From positions 70,683 through 134,682 of the forward strand of contig CAZUQM010000016.1 in NCBI GenBank assembly GCA_964622545.1: a stretch of DNA of 64,000 nt, in the 5' to 3' direction. The notes beneath the pieces were generated by a model that was not told the DNA's origin, did no database searches, and worked only from the letters and a program-made list of their open reading frames with translations. This DNA comes from JAFGLZ01 sp964622545. Its GTDB lineage: Bacteria > Planctomycetota > Phycisphaerae > UBA1845 > JAFGLZ01. Within the stretch, counting starts at the first letter, position 1, and each line of letters starts with the position of its first letter. Positions 1 through 8,714 of the stretch are shown here, piece after piece. The position numbers and the translations under genes were made by a program.

Positions 1-1
1 G

Positions 2-1816
2 CCGAAGAGCTTCGACCGGGTGGTCCGCACCGCCGAAAACCAGCGGACCTGCATCACCGACGTCGAGCGTCGCCTGCTGGACATCGACCATACCGTCGTG
101 GGTCGCAGGCTGGGCGAGCGGTGGTCGCTGCCGGATTCGATCGTGCAGTGCATGTGGCTGCATCACAACGGCCCGGAGGCCCTGCCCGAGGGCATCTCGC
201 AGGGCCCGCTGATCCGCCTCGTCCACCTGGCCGACATGATCGTCCGCCACCAGCGGATCGGCTACAGCGGCACGTGGGTGGGCGACGAGAACCCCCCGCT
301 GCTGGCCGAATCCATCGGACTCGGCAAGGAGCAGTACGACAACGTCATCCGCGCGTTGCCGGACGAGCTGGAGCGGCGGGCGTCGATCATCGGGCTGGAG
401 GCGCTCTCGAGCAAAGAGCTGTACGCTCGGGCGCTGGCCGACGCCAACGAGGAGCTCTCGCGGGTGAATGCCTCGCTGAAGGCGTCCAACCGGAGGCTCC
501 AGACGCGGAGCCACTACTTCCAGGCGCTGAGCTATCTGGCCGAGAACCTGAGCCCACATGACCCGATCGCGCGGGTGTGCATCCACGCCGGGCATTGCGC
601 CGCCCAGGCGATGAAGGCCGAGGCGGTGCTGGCCTTCGCGCGGCAGGCCGAGGCGGGCTACGTGGAGGTCGCGCTGGTCCACTCGGCCGAGGAGCTGGAG
701 CAGACGGAGGTGATCTCGCCCCAGAACGATCCCTTGCTCACGGGTGAGCTGGACGAGGTGACGGTGGAGTCGACGCTGGGCGGGGCGTGGATCATCCCCG
801 CGGCGCCTCAGGCTCAGGCGTTGGTCGATCGCTACGCCAGCCAGCTCGGGACGGGGCCGTACTGGCTGCTGCCGATCGTGCGCGACCGGCATTGGGTCGG
901 CGGGGTGGTGTTCTCGGCTTCGGCGCGGCTGGTGGCCGCGCGGCGGAGCGAGACCGAGGAGCTGGCCTCGTTGTCGTCGGCGGTGGGGCTGATGATGACG
1001 AACGTGCTGATCCGGCAGGCCGCGGCACGGCTGAGCGAGGACCTGGCCGAGGCGAACCGTCGCCTCCAACAGGTGCAGGCGCAGCTGTTGCGGACGCGCA
1101 GCCTGTCGATGATCGCCGAGATGGCCGCCGGTGCGGCGCACGAGCTGAACAACCCGCTGGCCGTGATTACCGGTCGTGCCCAGCTCCTGCGAGACCGAGC
1201 CGAGGACGAGGAGAACCGCCGCGTCTTGACGCTGATCAGCGACGAGGCCCACCGGTGCAGCAGCATCGTGTCGGAGCTGATGGACTTCGCGCGTCCGCCC
1301 TCGGCCAAGCCCCAGGCCGTCCCGCTGGCGACGCTGCTGCAGCGCGTGCGGGCGTCATGGGCGAGCAAGACCTGGCTGACCGAAGACCGCTTCACCCTGG
1401 GCCTATCGGACGTTGGGCCGACCGTCTGGGCCGACCCGGCGCAGCTCGAGCAGGTGCTGGACGAGGTGATTCAGAACGCCGTCCAGGCCATGAGCGAAGA
1501 GACCGGCAGGTTGAGCATAAACTGCCGCGCAGATCAGTCCGATGAAAGGGTTGTCCTGACGGTCGAAGACAACGGGCGGGGCATGAGCCCCGAGGTGCTG
1601 AGCAAGGCCTTCGACCCGTTTTTCTCGCATCGACCGGCGGGGCGCTATCGGGGGTTAGGTCTGGCGCGAGCGGCTCGGTTGATCGAGGCCAACCACGGTC
1701 GCCTTCGGCTCGAGAGCACGCCCGACCAAGGGACAACCGCGATTCTGGAGTTGCCGATCTACGATGCGTCGCATGAGGCGCCCTCTCCGGCGACCTCGAT
1801 GCACCAGACCACGTAG
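2..1816 (+). CDS. Sensor histidine kinase with HDOD remnant and GAF-like region (5' partial)
   Basis: The frame is open to the left edge, so the true start lies outside the window; 604 residues are visible. The first ~130 residues look like the end of an HDOD/HD-type module (H-T-V-V-G-R-R-L followed by WLHH and LADMIVRHQR). A short coiled coil (~140-165) leads into a GAF-like sensor region (~170-335), then a second coiled coil and a HisKA/HATPase kinase core. The phospho-acceptor H-box reads AAHELNNPLAVITGR; the N-box (QNAVQAM), G1 box (DNGRGM) and GLGLA box are intact, so the kinase should be active. No transmembrane segment is visible, so a cytoplasmic sensor is inferred. A response regulator follows 211 bases downstream in the same direction and is the likely partner. 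The input signal is unknown. Confidence 0.9.
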   Translation, partial: PKSFDRVVRTAENQRTCITDVERRLLDIDHTVVGRRLGERWSLPDSIVQCMWLHHNGPEALPEGISQGPLIRLVHLADMIVRHQRIGYSGTWVGDENPPLLAESIGLGKEQYDNVIRALPDELERRASIIGLEALSSKELYARALADANEELSRVNASLKASNRRLQTRSHYFQALSYLAENLSPHDPIARVCIHAGHCAAQAMKAEAVLAFARQAEAGYVEVALVHSAEELEQTEVISPQNDPLLTGELDEVTVESTLGGAWIIPAAPQAQALVDRYASQLGTGPYWLLPIVRDRHWVGGVVFSASARLVAARRSETEELASLSSAVGLMMTNVLIRQAAARLSEDLAEANRRLQQVQAQLLRTRSLSMIAEMAAGAAHELNNPLAVITGRAQLLRDRAEDEENRRVLTLISDEAHRCSSIVSELMDFARPPSAKPQAVPLATLLQRVRASWASKTWLTEDRFTLGLSDVGPTVWADPAQLEQVLDEVIQNAVQAMSEETGRLSINCRADQSDERVVLTVEDNGRGMSPEVLSKAFDPFFSHRPAGRYRGLGLARAARLIEANHGRLRLESTPDQGTTAILELPIYDASHEAPSPATSMHQTT

Positions 1817-2027
1817 GGCGACCCACCGGCGAGGCATTGAGGCCCGCCGCGAATCCCCCCTATCACACACGGACGGACGACATGCGACACTCGGGCCTGG
1901 CGGGTGGTGAGGCCTTCCCTCCCTCCTCCCTCGCTCTCGCGGCCTCACGTCCGCCGGCCTGTTTTTGATTCTCGTCGGGCAAGCCGTCCCGGCACCGTAG
2001 GGCGATACCAAGGAGACGACGCGGCTT

Positions 2028-2573
2028 ATGTCGCAGAAGCCGGCCAAGATCCTGCTCGTGGAAGACGACGACGACGTCGCCGAGATGATCACCGACTACG
2101 TCGAGCGATCGCTGCACGCCAGGGTGACCCGCGCTCGGACGGCCAAGGAGGCGCTCAGCCTCAAGGAGCAGGACGAGCCGGAGGTGGTGGTCGCCGACGT
2201 CTACCTGCCCGATTCGACTGACCTGAGCCTGGCCCGGAAAGTCCGCCGGGGCGACACGTGCGACGTGGTGTTGATGACGGGCCACCCGACGCTCGGTCGT
2301 GCGCTGGAGGCGATGCGGCTGGGCGTCCGCGATATGCTGCCCAAGCCGTTCGACCTGCACCGGCTCGGGCACAGCGTCGAGCGCGCCGTCTCGGATCGCC
2401 GCAAGCGGAACCGAGAGCGGCTGCGTTACGATCGCCTGCGGCGCGTCAGCAGCCGCGTGATCAAGGAGCGGCGGGTGCTGCGCGAGCGCGTGGACCTGGT
2501 CTGCCGCGACCTGGTCGGCGCTTACCGTCGGTTGGCCGAGAAGGTCATCGCGGGCAAGTCGGCAACGAGTTGA
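2028..2573 (+). CDS. Response regulator, REC domain with short basic C-terminal helix region
   Basis: The protein has 181 residues. A receiver domain (~6-120) carries the acidic pocket D13-D16, the phospho-acceptor D57 in VVVADVYLP, T84 and K106 in MLPKPFD, so all catalytic positions are present. The last ~60 residues are Arg/Lys-rich and helical, with no recognisable DNA-binding or enzymatic output domain; output may be by protein contact. The ATG at 2028 is preceded by AGGAG at 2011-2015. It lies downstream of the histidine kinase in the same orientation and is probably its cognate partner. It resembles the REC-only proteins that pair with hybrid or soluble kinases. Confidence 0.9.
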   Translation: MSQKPAKILLVEDDDDVAEMITDYVERSLHARVTRARTAKEALSLKEQDEPEVVVADVYLPDSTDLSLARKVRRGDTCDVVLMTGHPTLGRALEAMRLGVRDMLPKPFDLHRLGHSVERAVSDRRKRNRERLRYDRLRRVSSRVIKERRVLRERVDLVCRDLVGAYRRLAEKVIAGKSATS

Positions 2574-2729
2574 TCGCGACGCCGGACGGCTCGTCCCCTA
2601 CCATTCCCTCCACCGATTCCTTCACCTACGCCACGCGAGGCAGGGACGCAGCTCCTTCCCATCGACACCCGTTCGCCACGACCCGGCGGGGCGTCGCCGT
2701 CCCGTCACCCTCGGCGTCGCAGACGGGTC

Positions 2730-3920
2730 CTACCAGATAATGTGGCGCGAGCCGGTGGGCGTGGGACGCGGGCGGTGGTGCAGGTCGAGCAGCTCGAGGG
2801 CCTCTCCGGCGGCGTTGTCGCTGGCGCCCGTCTTGACGTGCGGGTCGATGAGCTCGGCCAGGTCGCGCGACATCCGCTCGCGCCGCTCCGGCGAGGCGAG
2901 CAGCTCGGCGGCGACCTTCACGATCGGCTCGGTGCTGCGGAAGTACGGCATGAACTCGGGCACGAGCTTGCGGCCGGCCAGGATGTTCACCATGCAGAAG
3001 TGCTCGGTGTGGATCAGCCATCGGCCGATCAGGTGGTAGCCGATCCGCGAGGCGTTGTACATCACGACCATGGGCCGGTGGAAATAGGCGGTCTCGACGG
3101 CGGCGGTCCCGCTGGCGACGAGCACCAACTCCGCGGCGTTGATCAGGTCGAGATGACGCCCGCGAAAGACGGGCAGGTCCGCGCGGCGCTCGGCCATGAT
3201 GCCGCGGATGACACCCTCGGCGCGGTCGTCGGCGGCCGAGACGACGAAGCCCAGGTCGCCGAACTGTCGGGCGAGCGCGGCGGCGACCTCGAGCTGACCG
3301 GGCAGGACCTCCTCGATGACGTGCTTTCGGCTGCCGGGCAGGATGGCGACGGTCAGCGCGCGGCCCTGGCGGCGCTCGGCGATGAAGGCCTCGTCGCGCT
3401 CGTAGCCGGCCAGGGCGTCCCACAGTGGATGCCCGACGTAGACGGCGTCGATGCCGTGGCCGCGGAAGTAGTCCTCCTCGAACGGAAAGATGACGGCCAG
3501 CTTGTCGACGCGGTTGCGTATCGTGCCGACGCGGTACTCGGCCCAGGCCCAGACCTGCGGGGCGATGTAGTACATCACGGGCAGGCCCCGGGCCTTGCAG
3601 CGTCGCGCGATGGGCAGGTGGTAGGTGGGCGAGTCGATGACGATGGCGAGCTCGACGGGCTCGCGCGCGAGCCGTCGATCGAGCCGGCTCCACATGGCGA
3701 AGCCCTCGCGGACCTTGAGGAACGCCCCGGCGAGCATCGCCGAGCTGGAGGTCATGTCCTGGATGGTCTCGCAGCCGAGGGCCCGCATGCGCGGTCCGGC
3801 AAGCCCGATGAAGCGGGCGTTGGGTCTGCGGCGGCGGATGGCGGCCATGAGCGAGGCCGCGTGCAGATCGGCACTGTGTTCGGCGGCGGAGATGAAGATG
3901 TACGGGTCGTCGTGCGCCAT
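2730..3920 (-). CDS. lpxB: Lipid-A-disaccharide synthase
   Basis: LpxB is a GT19 glycosyltransferase that joins UDP-2,3-diacylglucosamine to lipid X to form the lipid A disaccharide at the inner face of the cytoplasmic membrane. The 396-residue length is normal. Family marks are seen in order: an N-terminal start similar to the usual GEaSGD motif (here ISAAEHSADLHAA), IDSPTYHLPIAR, YYIAPQVWAW, a hydrophobic AVIFPFEEDYF segment, YVGHPLWD, and LPGSRKHVIEEVLP. The second Gly of the N-terminal motif is replaced, a small departure from the enterobacterial form. The gene implies an outer membrane with lipid A. It is convergent with the response regulator and has no other lpx gene next to it in the window. 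Confidence 0.93.
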   Translation of the reverse strand: MAHDDPYIFISAAEHSADLHAASLMAAIRRRRPNARFIGLAGPRMRALGCETIQDMTSSSAMLAGAFLKVREGFAMWSRLDRRLAREPVELAIVIDSPTYHLPIARRCKARGLPVMYYIAPQVWAWAEYRVGTIRNRVDKLAVIFPFEEDYFRGHGIDAVYVGHPLWDALAGYERDEAFIAERRQGRALTVAILPGSRKHVIEEVLPGQLEVAAALARQFGDLGFVVSAADDRAEGVIRGIMAERRADLPVFRGRHLDLINAAELVLVASGTAAVETAYFHRPMVVMYNASRIGYHLIGRWLIHTEHFCMVNILAGRKLVPEFMPYFRSTEPIVKVAAELLASPERRERMSRDLAELIDPHVKTGASDNAAGEALELLDLHHRPRPTPTGSRHIIW

Positions 3921-4007
3921 CGAGTTCCCTACGCTGTGGGGCGATACTCTAGCTTGGCTGGTCGATCAGAGCAATCGCCCGATGCGTCCTGCGTCGTGGC
4001 GTCGGGC

Positions 4008-6602
4008 TCACTTCACCTTCCGCACGAAGAGGCCGTCGACCGGCCCGAGCTTCACCTGGTCGCCGACGGGCGAGCCGTCGTTGGTCTCGGGGTCTTGTCG
4101 CGAGGAGCCACGGATACGGGCCAGGCGCCGGCCCGGCAGCAACCTGGCCAGGTCGAAGACGTACGGCCGATCGGACGGGTTGGCCAGAACGACGCCCCGC
4201 TCGTACTCGCGGTAGATCGCGTCGGGGTGGGCGTGGGCGGAGATCTCGATCAGGTCGACCGGCGCGGCCCCCTCGATCTCGAACTCGAGGTCCACCCGGT
4301 CCGACGTGACCTCGCCGAAGGCGAACGTCGACGTGAACGGTTTCGGGCCCACCCAGGTCATGTACTTCACCGGCTCGGTGGGCGGTCGCTGTCGGGCGGG
4401 GTCGACCACCACGACGTCGCCCCAGTAGCTGTGGTCGGTCGTCGCGTTGTCCTTCGGGCCGCAGTCGGAGACGAAGCGGAGCCGGACCCGTCGGCCCGAC
4501 CAGGCCTTGAGCGGGACCGTGTGACGGGTCCACGTCGAGGCGACCTGCGTGTGCTCGAAGACGGTCTTGGGCTTGCCAGGCTTCTCTCCGGTCAGTGGGG
4601 CGACGGCCACGCGGAAGGTCACGCCGTCGCTTCGAGACGGGGCCCTCTCGCCCATGCCGAGGACGAACTCGAGCCGGCCGTTGTCGGGGACGGTGACGTC
4701 ACGTGACCAGACGGTGTAGCCCTTGCCGCCGCGGTACGGCGGATGGACGAGGTAGGCGTCGTGGGACTCGTCGCCGAAGGTCCTCTTTCGGAAAAACCGC
4801 ACCACCGCGCCCGTCTCGTGATCCAGGTCGCGCTCGTCCTGGCCGCGAAAGGCGAAGCGACCGGGGGGCAGCTCTGGCCTGACGAGGACGCTGGGGTCCG
4901 GAGCAATGCCGACCCACGCGAGGCGCGGCATGGTTTCGGGACGGCGGGGCCTCGGCTCGCCACGCAGGGTCAGGCGTATGAAGAGATCCGGTCCGTGGCA
5001 GGGCACGTCGCTGAACCGGAACTTCACCGGCCCGCTTGCGTCCGGCCCGGGCGCGATGCGAAGGCGACCGGCGCGGAGATCGACGCGGACGCCCTCGCCG
5101 GTGATCCGGTCGGTGAGCTTGGAGAGGTCGTTGCGGCCCGCGCCATCGAGCCTATCGGGAGCCCGCTCGGCCAGGCGGACCGCCGGCCCGACGGGCTTGC
5201 CGAGCCAGCCGAGCTTGTGCTCGACGCCCATCCAGAACTCGTCCCACACGCCGATGCGCTGGCCGGGCTCGCGCGGCGGCATGAAGCTGTAGCACACGGC
5301 CGAGTCGGTGAACTGGGCGACGGCCAGGACGAGCCGATGCGTCGAGAACGGGACATCGGGTCGGCGGCGGCTGCCGGGCGTCGGGCCGTGCGTGGTGAAC
5401 TTGTGGTTGATGTAGTTGAAGACGGGCGGTCGGCCGAAGGCCCGCCAATAGCCATGTCGGTTCAGCCCGCCGGACCAATCGCGGATGTCCCAGTCGTTGA
5501 GCCGCGGCCAGCCCTCGCTCTCGATGCCGTTGAGGATGCCCATCGCTCGTTGGCTGTGCGTCGTCGTGCCGTCGGCGAGGATGAGTCGATCGTCGCCGAA
5601 CCGCTCGCGGAGCGTGGCGCAGAAGGCGACCACGCCGACGCCCGTGACGTTGATGCCGTCGATGGCGCCCTCGTCGACCTTGCCGTCGGCGTTGACGTCG
5701 GCGCCACGCGGACGGGGACGGCGCCTCATGCCGAACGGCGCGTGGTGCATCACGTCGAATTCGAGCCCGTCGAAGGCGGCCAGCTTGCCCCCCTGCCCGA
5801 ACCACCGGCCGAGCTCGTCGACCAGCACGTCGGCGGCCTGTCGCCCGGCCGCGTCGCGCGGGCACGTGGTCGCAAAGTTGTAGTACCACATCAGGTGCGA
5901 TCGCTTGCCCCATGGTCCCTCTGTGACGTGGGCGGCGGCGTAGGCTCGCTTGGCCCGAAACGCCCTCGGTGCGGTACCGTAGCAGCCGCGGCGTACGCGA
6001 ATGGTCTTGCGTCCGGGGTCGACGCCCACGAGCCGGACCTGCTCGGCGGCGGACCAGTTCGGTCTGCCGTCGGCGTCGAGTTCGCACAGCCCGATGTCCT
6101 CGTTCTTGTCGCGGTAGCGGCCGATGCCCGTCTTGAAGAGGTCGGTGTCGCTGACGCGGATGTCGGTTTCGCCCTGCTCGGCGGGCACGTCTTCGAGGAT
6201 GGTCGCCCCGTTGTAGTAGACCCAGTGGCCGGCGAAGTAGCCCGGGCCGGCGTCGCGCGGATCGCGGGCGTTGCCGTTGAAGTGCAGCAGGACGAGCTGC
6301 TCGGGGTGGCGGTGTTTGAAACGGGTGAAGAACTCGATGTTGCGCCTCGATCGGCCGGGGACCTCCTCGTCGAGGACCTTGCCTTCGATGCCCATGAGGC
6401 GCGAGAAGGTCTGCTCCCATTGCTCGTAGGAGACCCGAGGATTCGCCGCCAGGCCCTCGCTGGCGCGGAAGAAGAACGCACGAGGGTAGTCGTCGGACAG
6501 GACGCGGAGGGTCTTGAGGCGCTCGCCGCCCTGGGCCGACGCGGATGAGGCCAGCAGGGTCAGGGTGATGGCGATCGCACGAGCTTGTTGTCTATTCGGC
6601 AT
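4008..6602 (-). CDS. Secreted glycoside-hydrolase-like protein with Ca-binding loop
   Basis: An 864-residue protein. The ATG at 6602 is chosen over an upstream in-frame ATG because it has a GAGGA ribosome site about six bases away and gives a clean signal peptide (MPNRQQARAIAITLTLL, cut near SSASAQ). The N-terminal half has the look of a TIM-barrel glycosidase: LLHFNGNARDPR, FAGHWVYYNG, GLEFDVMHH and LADGTTTHS are candidate strand-end motifs. A loop DVNADGKVDEGA (~300) matches the dockerin/EF-hand calcium pattern. The C-terminal third contains beta-sandwich-like segments (VTFRVAVAPL, SDCGPKDN, YWGDVVVV), as in carbohydrate-binding or fibronectin-like modules. I cannot assign a GH family or substrate. 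It is divergent from the membrane protein gene at 6764. Confidence 0.7.
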   Translation of the reverse strand: MPNRQQARAIAITLTLLASSASAQGGERLKTLRVLSDDYPRAFFFRASEGLAANPRVSYEQWEQTFSRLMGIEGKVLDEEVPGRSRRNIEFFTRFKHRHPEQLVLLHFNGNARDPRDAGPGYFAGHWVYYNGATILEDVPAEQGETDIRVSDTDLFKTGIGRYRDKNEDIGLCELDADGRPNWSAAEQVRLVGVDPGRKTIRVRRGCYGTAPRAFRAKRAYAAAHVTEGPWGKRSHLMWYYNFATTCPRDAAGRQAADVLVDELGRWFGQGGKLAAFDGLEFDVMHHAPFGMRRRPRPRGADVNADGKVDEGAIDGINVTGVGVVAFCATLRERFGDDRLILADGTTTHSQRAMGILNGIESEGWPRLNDWDIRDWSGGLNRHGYWRAFGRPPVFNYINHKFTTHGPTPGSRRRPDVPFSTHRLVLAVAQFTDSAVCYSFMPPREPGQRIGVWDEFWMGVEHKLGWLGKPVGPAVRLAERAPDRLDGAGRNDLSKLTDRITGEGVRVDLRAGRLRIAPGPDASGPVKFRFSDVPCHGPDLFIRLTLRGEPRPRRPETMPRLAWVGIAPDPSVLVRPELPPGRFAFRGQDERDLDHETGAVVRFFRKRTFGDESHDAYLVHPPYRGGKGYTVWSRDVTVPDNGRLEFVLGMGERAPSRSDGVTFRVAVAPLTGEKPGKPKTVFEHTQVASTWTRHTVPLKAWSGRRVRLRFVSDCGPKDNATTDHSYWGDVVVVDPARQRPPTEPVKYMTWVGPKPFTSTFAFGEVTSDRVDLEFEIEGAAPVDLIEISAHAHPDAIYREYERGVVLANPSDRPYVFDLARLLPGRRLARIRGSSRQDPETNDGSPVGDQVKLGPVDGLFVRKVK

Positions 6603-6763
6603 GAGGGTCCTCGAAGGATGTCCGCGCGGGATGAATCCCGCGGCTCGGGCCGTGGCACCCGTTTCGAGCCGCAGCACGGTCCTTTGCCCGTTGCCGATTC
6701 CGGGCCTAGAATTCGTGACCCGTGGTCCTCTGGCGAGCCGGACGTACGGCGAACGGTACAACC

Positions 6764-7786
6764 ATGGACTCAATCACACAAGGTCTGCTCGGCGGCGCCG
6801 TGGCGGAATGCGGCTTCCGCGGCAAGCTCGGGCGCGGCGCGACGCTGATGGGCGCGGTCGGGGGTGTCTTGCCCGACCTCGACATCTTCGTGGGCTGGCT
6901 CAACCCGTGGTGGACGTGGCAATACCATCGGCATCTCACGCACTCGGTCCTCTTCGCGCCGCTCGTGGCCGTGCCGCTGGCGTGGATCTTCTGGCGACGC
7001 GGTGACCGGCGGCACTTCGGCCTGTGGGTGCTGTGCGCCTACCTGGCCGTGGCCACGCATCCCCTGCTCGATCTGCTGACGACCTACGGGACGAAGCTGT
7101 TCGTGCCCTTGTCGGGCGTGCGGCTGGGGCTGGATTGGGTGGCCATCATCGACCCGATTTACACGCTGATCCTGGTGGTCGTGCTCGTCACGTGCGCGGT
7201 GATGCGGTGGCGTGGCTTGGGCGGCAAGACGTGGCTCGTCGGCGCCACGGGCATGGCCCTGTCGCTGGCCTACCTGGGCTATGGCGGGCTGAACCATCGG
7301 TGGGCGATGCAGCGGCTGTTGGCCCACGCCCAAGCACAGCGTCATGACGTGCGGTCCGCCCGTGCCATCCCGAACATCGGCAGCGTCTATATCTGGCGGC
7401 TGGTCTACCGCACTCCTTCGGGCTATTGGGTCGGACGGACCAACACGCGATTCGACGAGCCGCCGCGCTTCACATTCCTGCCCGAGCAGACGGGGCCACT
7501 CCTCGCCAAGGCCGACGGTCTGCCGGAGGTTCGGCTCTTCCGTCACTTCACGATGGGTTGGGCGCGACCGTTTGTGACGAGGGACGCGTCGGGACCGGTG
7601 GTCGTCTATGACGACCTGCGTTACGCGTGGCCGACGGATCGTCCGCGATCGTTGTGGTCGGTGGTGGTCCGGTTCGACGGCGAGGGGGAGGTTCTCACCG
7701 TGGAGCGGGCGCACCACGGTGCGGGACGGGGCCGCTCGGTCGGCGACCTGTGGCGCATGTTCTGGGAGGAGTTCGACAGCCCCTAG
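6764..7786 (+). CDS. YdjM/DUF457-family membrane-bound metal-dependent hydrolase
   Basis: A 340-residue protein of the LexA-regulated YdjM-like family of inner-membrane proteins annotated as metal-dependent hydrolases. The diagnostic N-terminus is present: MDSITQGLLGGAVAE, then GAVGGVLPDLDIF, and HRHLTHS, whose Asp and His residues form the presumed metal site. Hydrophobic segments at about residues 64-80, 87-103, 130-150 and 160-175 give a polytopic N-terminal half; the C-terminal ~150 residues are soluble. The ATG at 6764 was chosen because the family motif starts there; the ribosome site is weak. The true function of the family is not established. A G-rich tract and a repeat array start right after the stop codon. 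Confidence 0.82.
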   Translation: MDSITQGLLGGAVAECGFRGKLGRGATLMGAVGGVLPDLDIFVGWLNPWWTWQYHRHLTHSVLFAPLVAVPLAWIFWRRGDRRHFGLWVLCAYLAVATHPLLDLLTTYGTKLFVPLSGVRLGLDWVAIIDPIYTLILVVVLVTCAVMRWRGLGGKTWLVGATGMALSLAYLGYGGLNHRWAMQRLLAHAQAQRHDVRSARAIPNIGSVYIWRLVYRTPSGYWVGRTNTRFDEPPRFTFLPEQTGPLLAKADGLPEVRLFRHFTMGWARPFVTRDASGPVVVYDDLRYAWPTDRPRSLWSVVVRFDGEGEVLTVERAHHGAGRGRSVGDLWRMFWEEFDSP

Positions 7787-7828
7787 GGGTTGAGACGAGG
7801 GTCTGGGGTCTAGGGTTTGGGGTTTGGG
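7786..7828 (+). other. G-rich tract, potential G-quadruplex
   Basis: Six runs of three or four G occur within about 43 bases directly after the stop codon of the preceding gene, separated by short loops of mostly TCT, TCTA and TTT. This fits the textbook pattern for an intramolecular G-quadruplex in DNA or in the 3' end of the transcript. Whether it folds is inference. Confidence 0.5.
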
Positions 7829-8335
7829 CAGGAGCGGTCGCTGACGGTCGCTGGAACGGCAACGCTCGCTGACGGTCGCCGGAACAACAACGCTCCCTGA
7901 CGGTCGCGTCTCTGAAGTTGACCCTCGACACGGTTCGGCTCCCGCACTGGCGGGCGAGCCGCCAGTGGCACCCGACGTGAACGGCAACGCTCCTTCACGG
8001 TCGCCGGAACAACAACGCTCCCTGACGGTCGCCGGAACAACAACGCTCCCTGACGGTCGCGTCTCTGAAGGTAACCCTCGACACGGTTCNNNNNNNNNNN
8101 NNNNNNNNNNNNNNNNNNNNNNNNNNNNNNNNNNNNNNNNNNNNNNNNNNNNNNNNNNNNNNNNNNNNNNNNNNNNNNNNNNNNNNNNNACCCTCGACAC
8201 GGTTCGGCTCCCGCACTGGCGGGCGAGCCGCCAGTGGCACCCGACGTGAACGGCAACGCTCCTTCACGGTCGCCTGAACAACAACGCTCCCTGACGGTCG
8301 CGTCTCTGAAGGTAACCCTCGACACGGTTCGGCAG
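7826..8335. repeat. Tandem array of ~125-bp units with 28-bp sub-repeats, interrupted by assembly gap
   Basis: A unit containing the core AACGCTCCCTGACGGTCGC, a CTCGACACGGTTCGG segment and an inverted GGCGGGCGAGCCGCC segment recurs. Its CCCTCGACACGG landmark is seen at 7921, 8074, 8190 and 8315. Spacings are 153 and 125 bases, and the difference equals one extra 28-bp sub-repeat. The array surrounds a 100-N gap, so its true copy number is unknown. The core is shared with the dispersed CTAG-ended element found elsewhere in the window. No coding potential is evident. Confidence 0.85.
8090..8189. other. Assembly gap of 100 N
   Basis: Exactly 100 undetermined bases, a scaffolding placeholder rather than a measured length. 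It lies inside a tandem repeat, which explains the break. Confidence 0.99.
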
Positions 8336-8714
8336 GGTGCGTCAAGGCGCACCCTCCGTCGCTTGGCCATCAACGGCGGTAGGATAGTACGTGTCTTCGC
8401 GGCGTTCGCATCGGGATGCCTTCACAGGTCTAGGCGGTGCGTGTATGCTGCGGGTTTGGCGCGAGGTGCCCCTGATCTGTGAGCCATGCACGGCGCATGC
8501 CAGGAGGTTCCTGGTGAAGCCGCGCTGCTGAACGGCCGTAGCACAGCGCGACGTCGTTGCCTGCGACCAATCACTCCAGGGCATCGTGCCACACAACGAA
8601 GGACAGGACGACGTGGTGGCACGCAGCGACGCACAGCGCGGCCGCGTTCCGTGGAACGGGGCACAAGGCGACGGGCGACCCCAACCAAGAACCCCTCAGA
8701 CCGGAGGACTCACC
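8336..8714. other. Non-coding stretch upstream of the DUF6807 gene
   Basis: About 380 bases between the repeat array and the lipoprotein gene. I see no gene or clear promoter. Near 8527-8662 the sequence has several similar ACAGCGCG/ACGACGT words, which may be decayed repeats. Confidence 0.4.

Noticed and set aside
2742..4706. Open frame of 654 codons opposite lpxB and the glycosidase-like gene
   Set aside because: Antisense to conserved lpxB; composition and lack of motifs fit a GC-driven shadow frame.
7826..8335. CRISPR or phage attachment repeat
   Set aside because: No unique spacers of regular size, no cas or integrase gene; the spacing differences equal sub-repeat units.
8586..8714. 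Upstream extension of the DUF6807 lipoprotein start
   Set aside because: The extension lacks a ribosome site and would hide the lipoprotein signal; the ATG at 8715 has GGAGGA.
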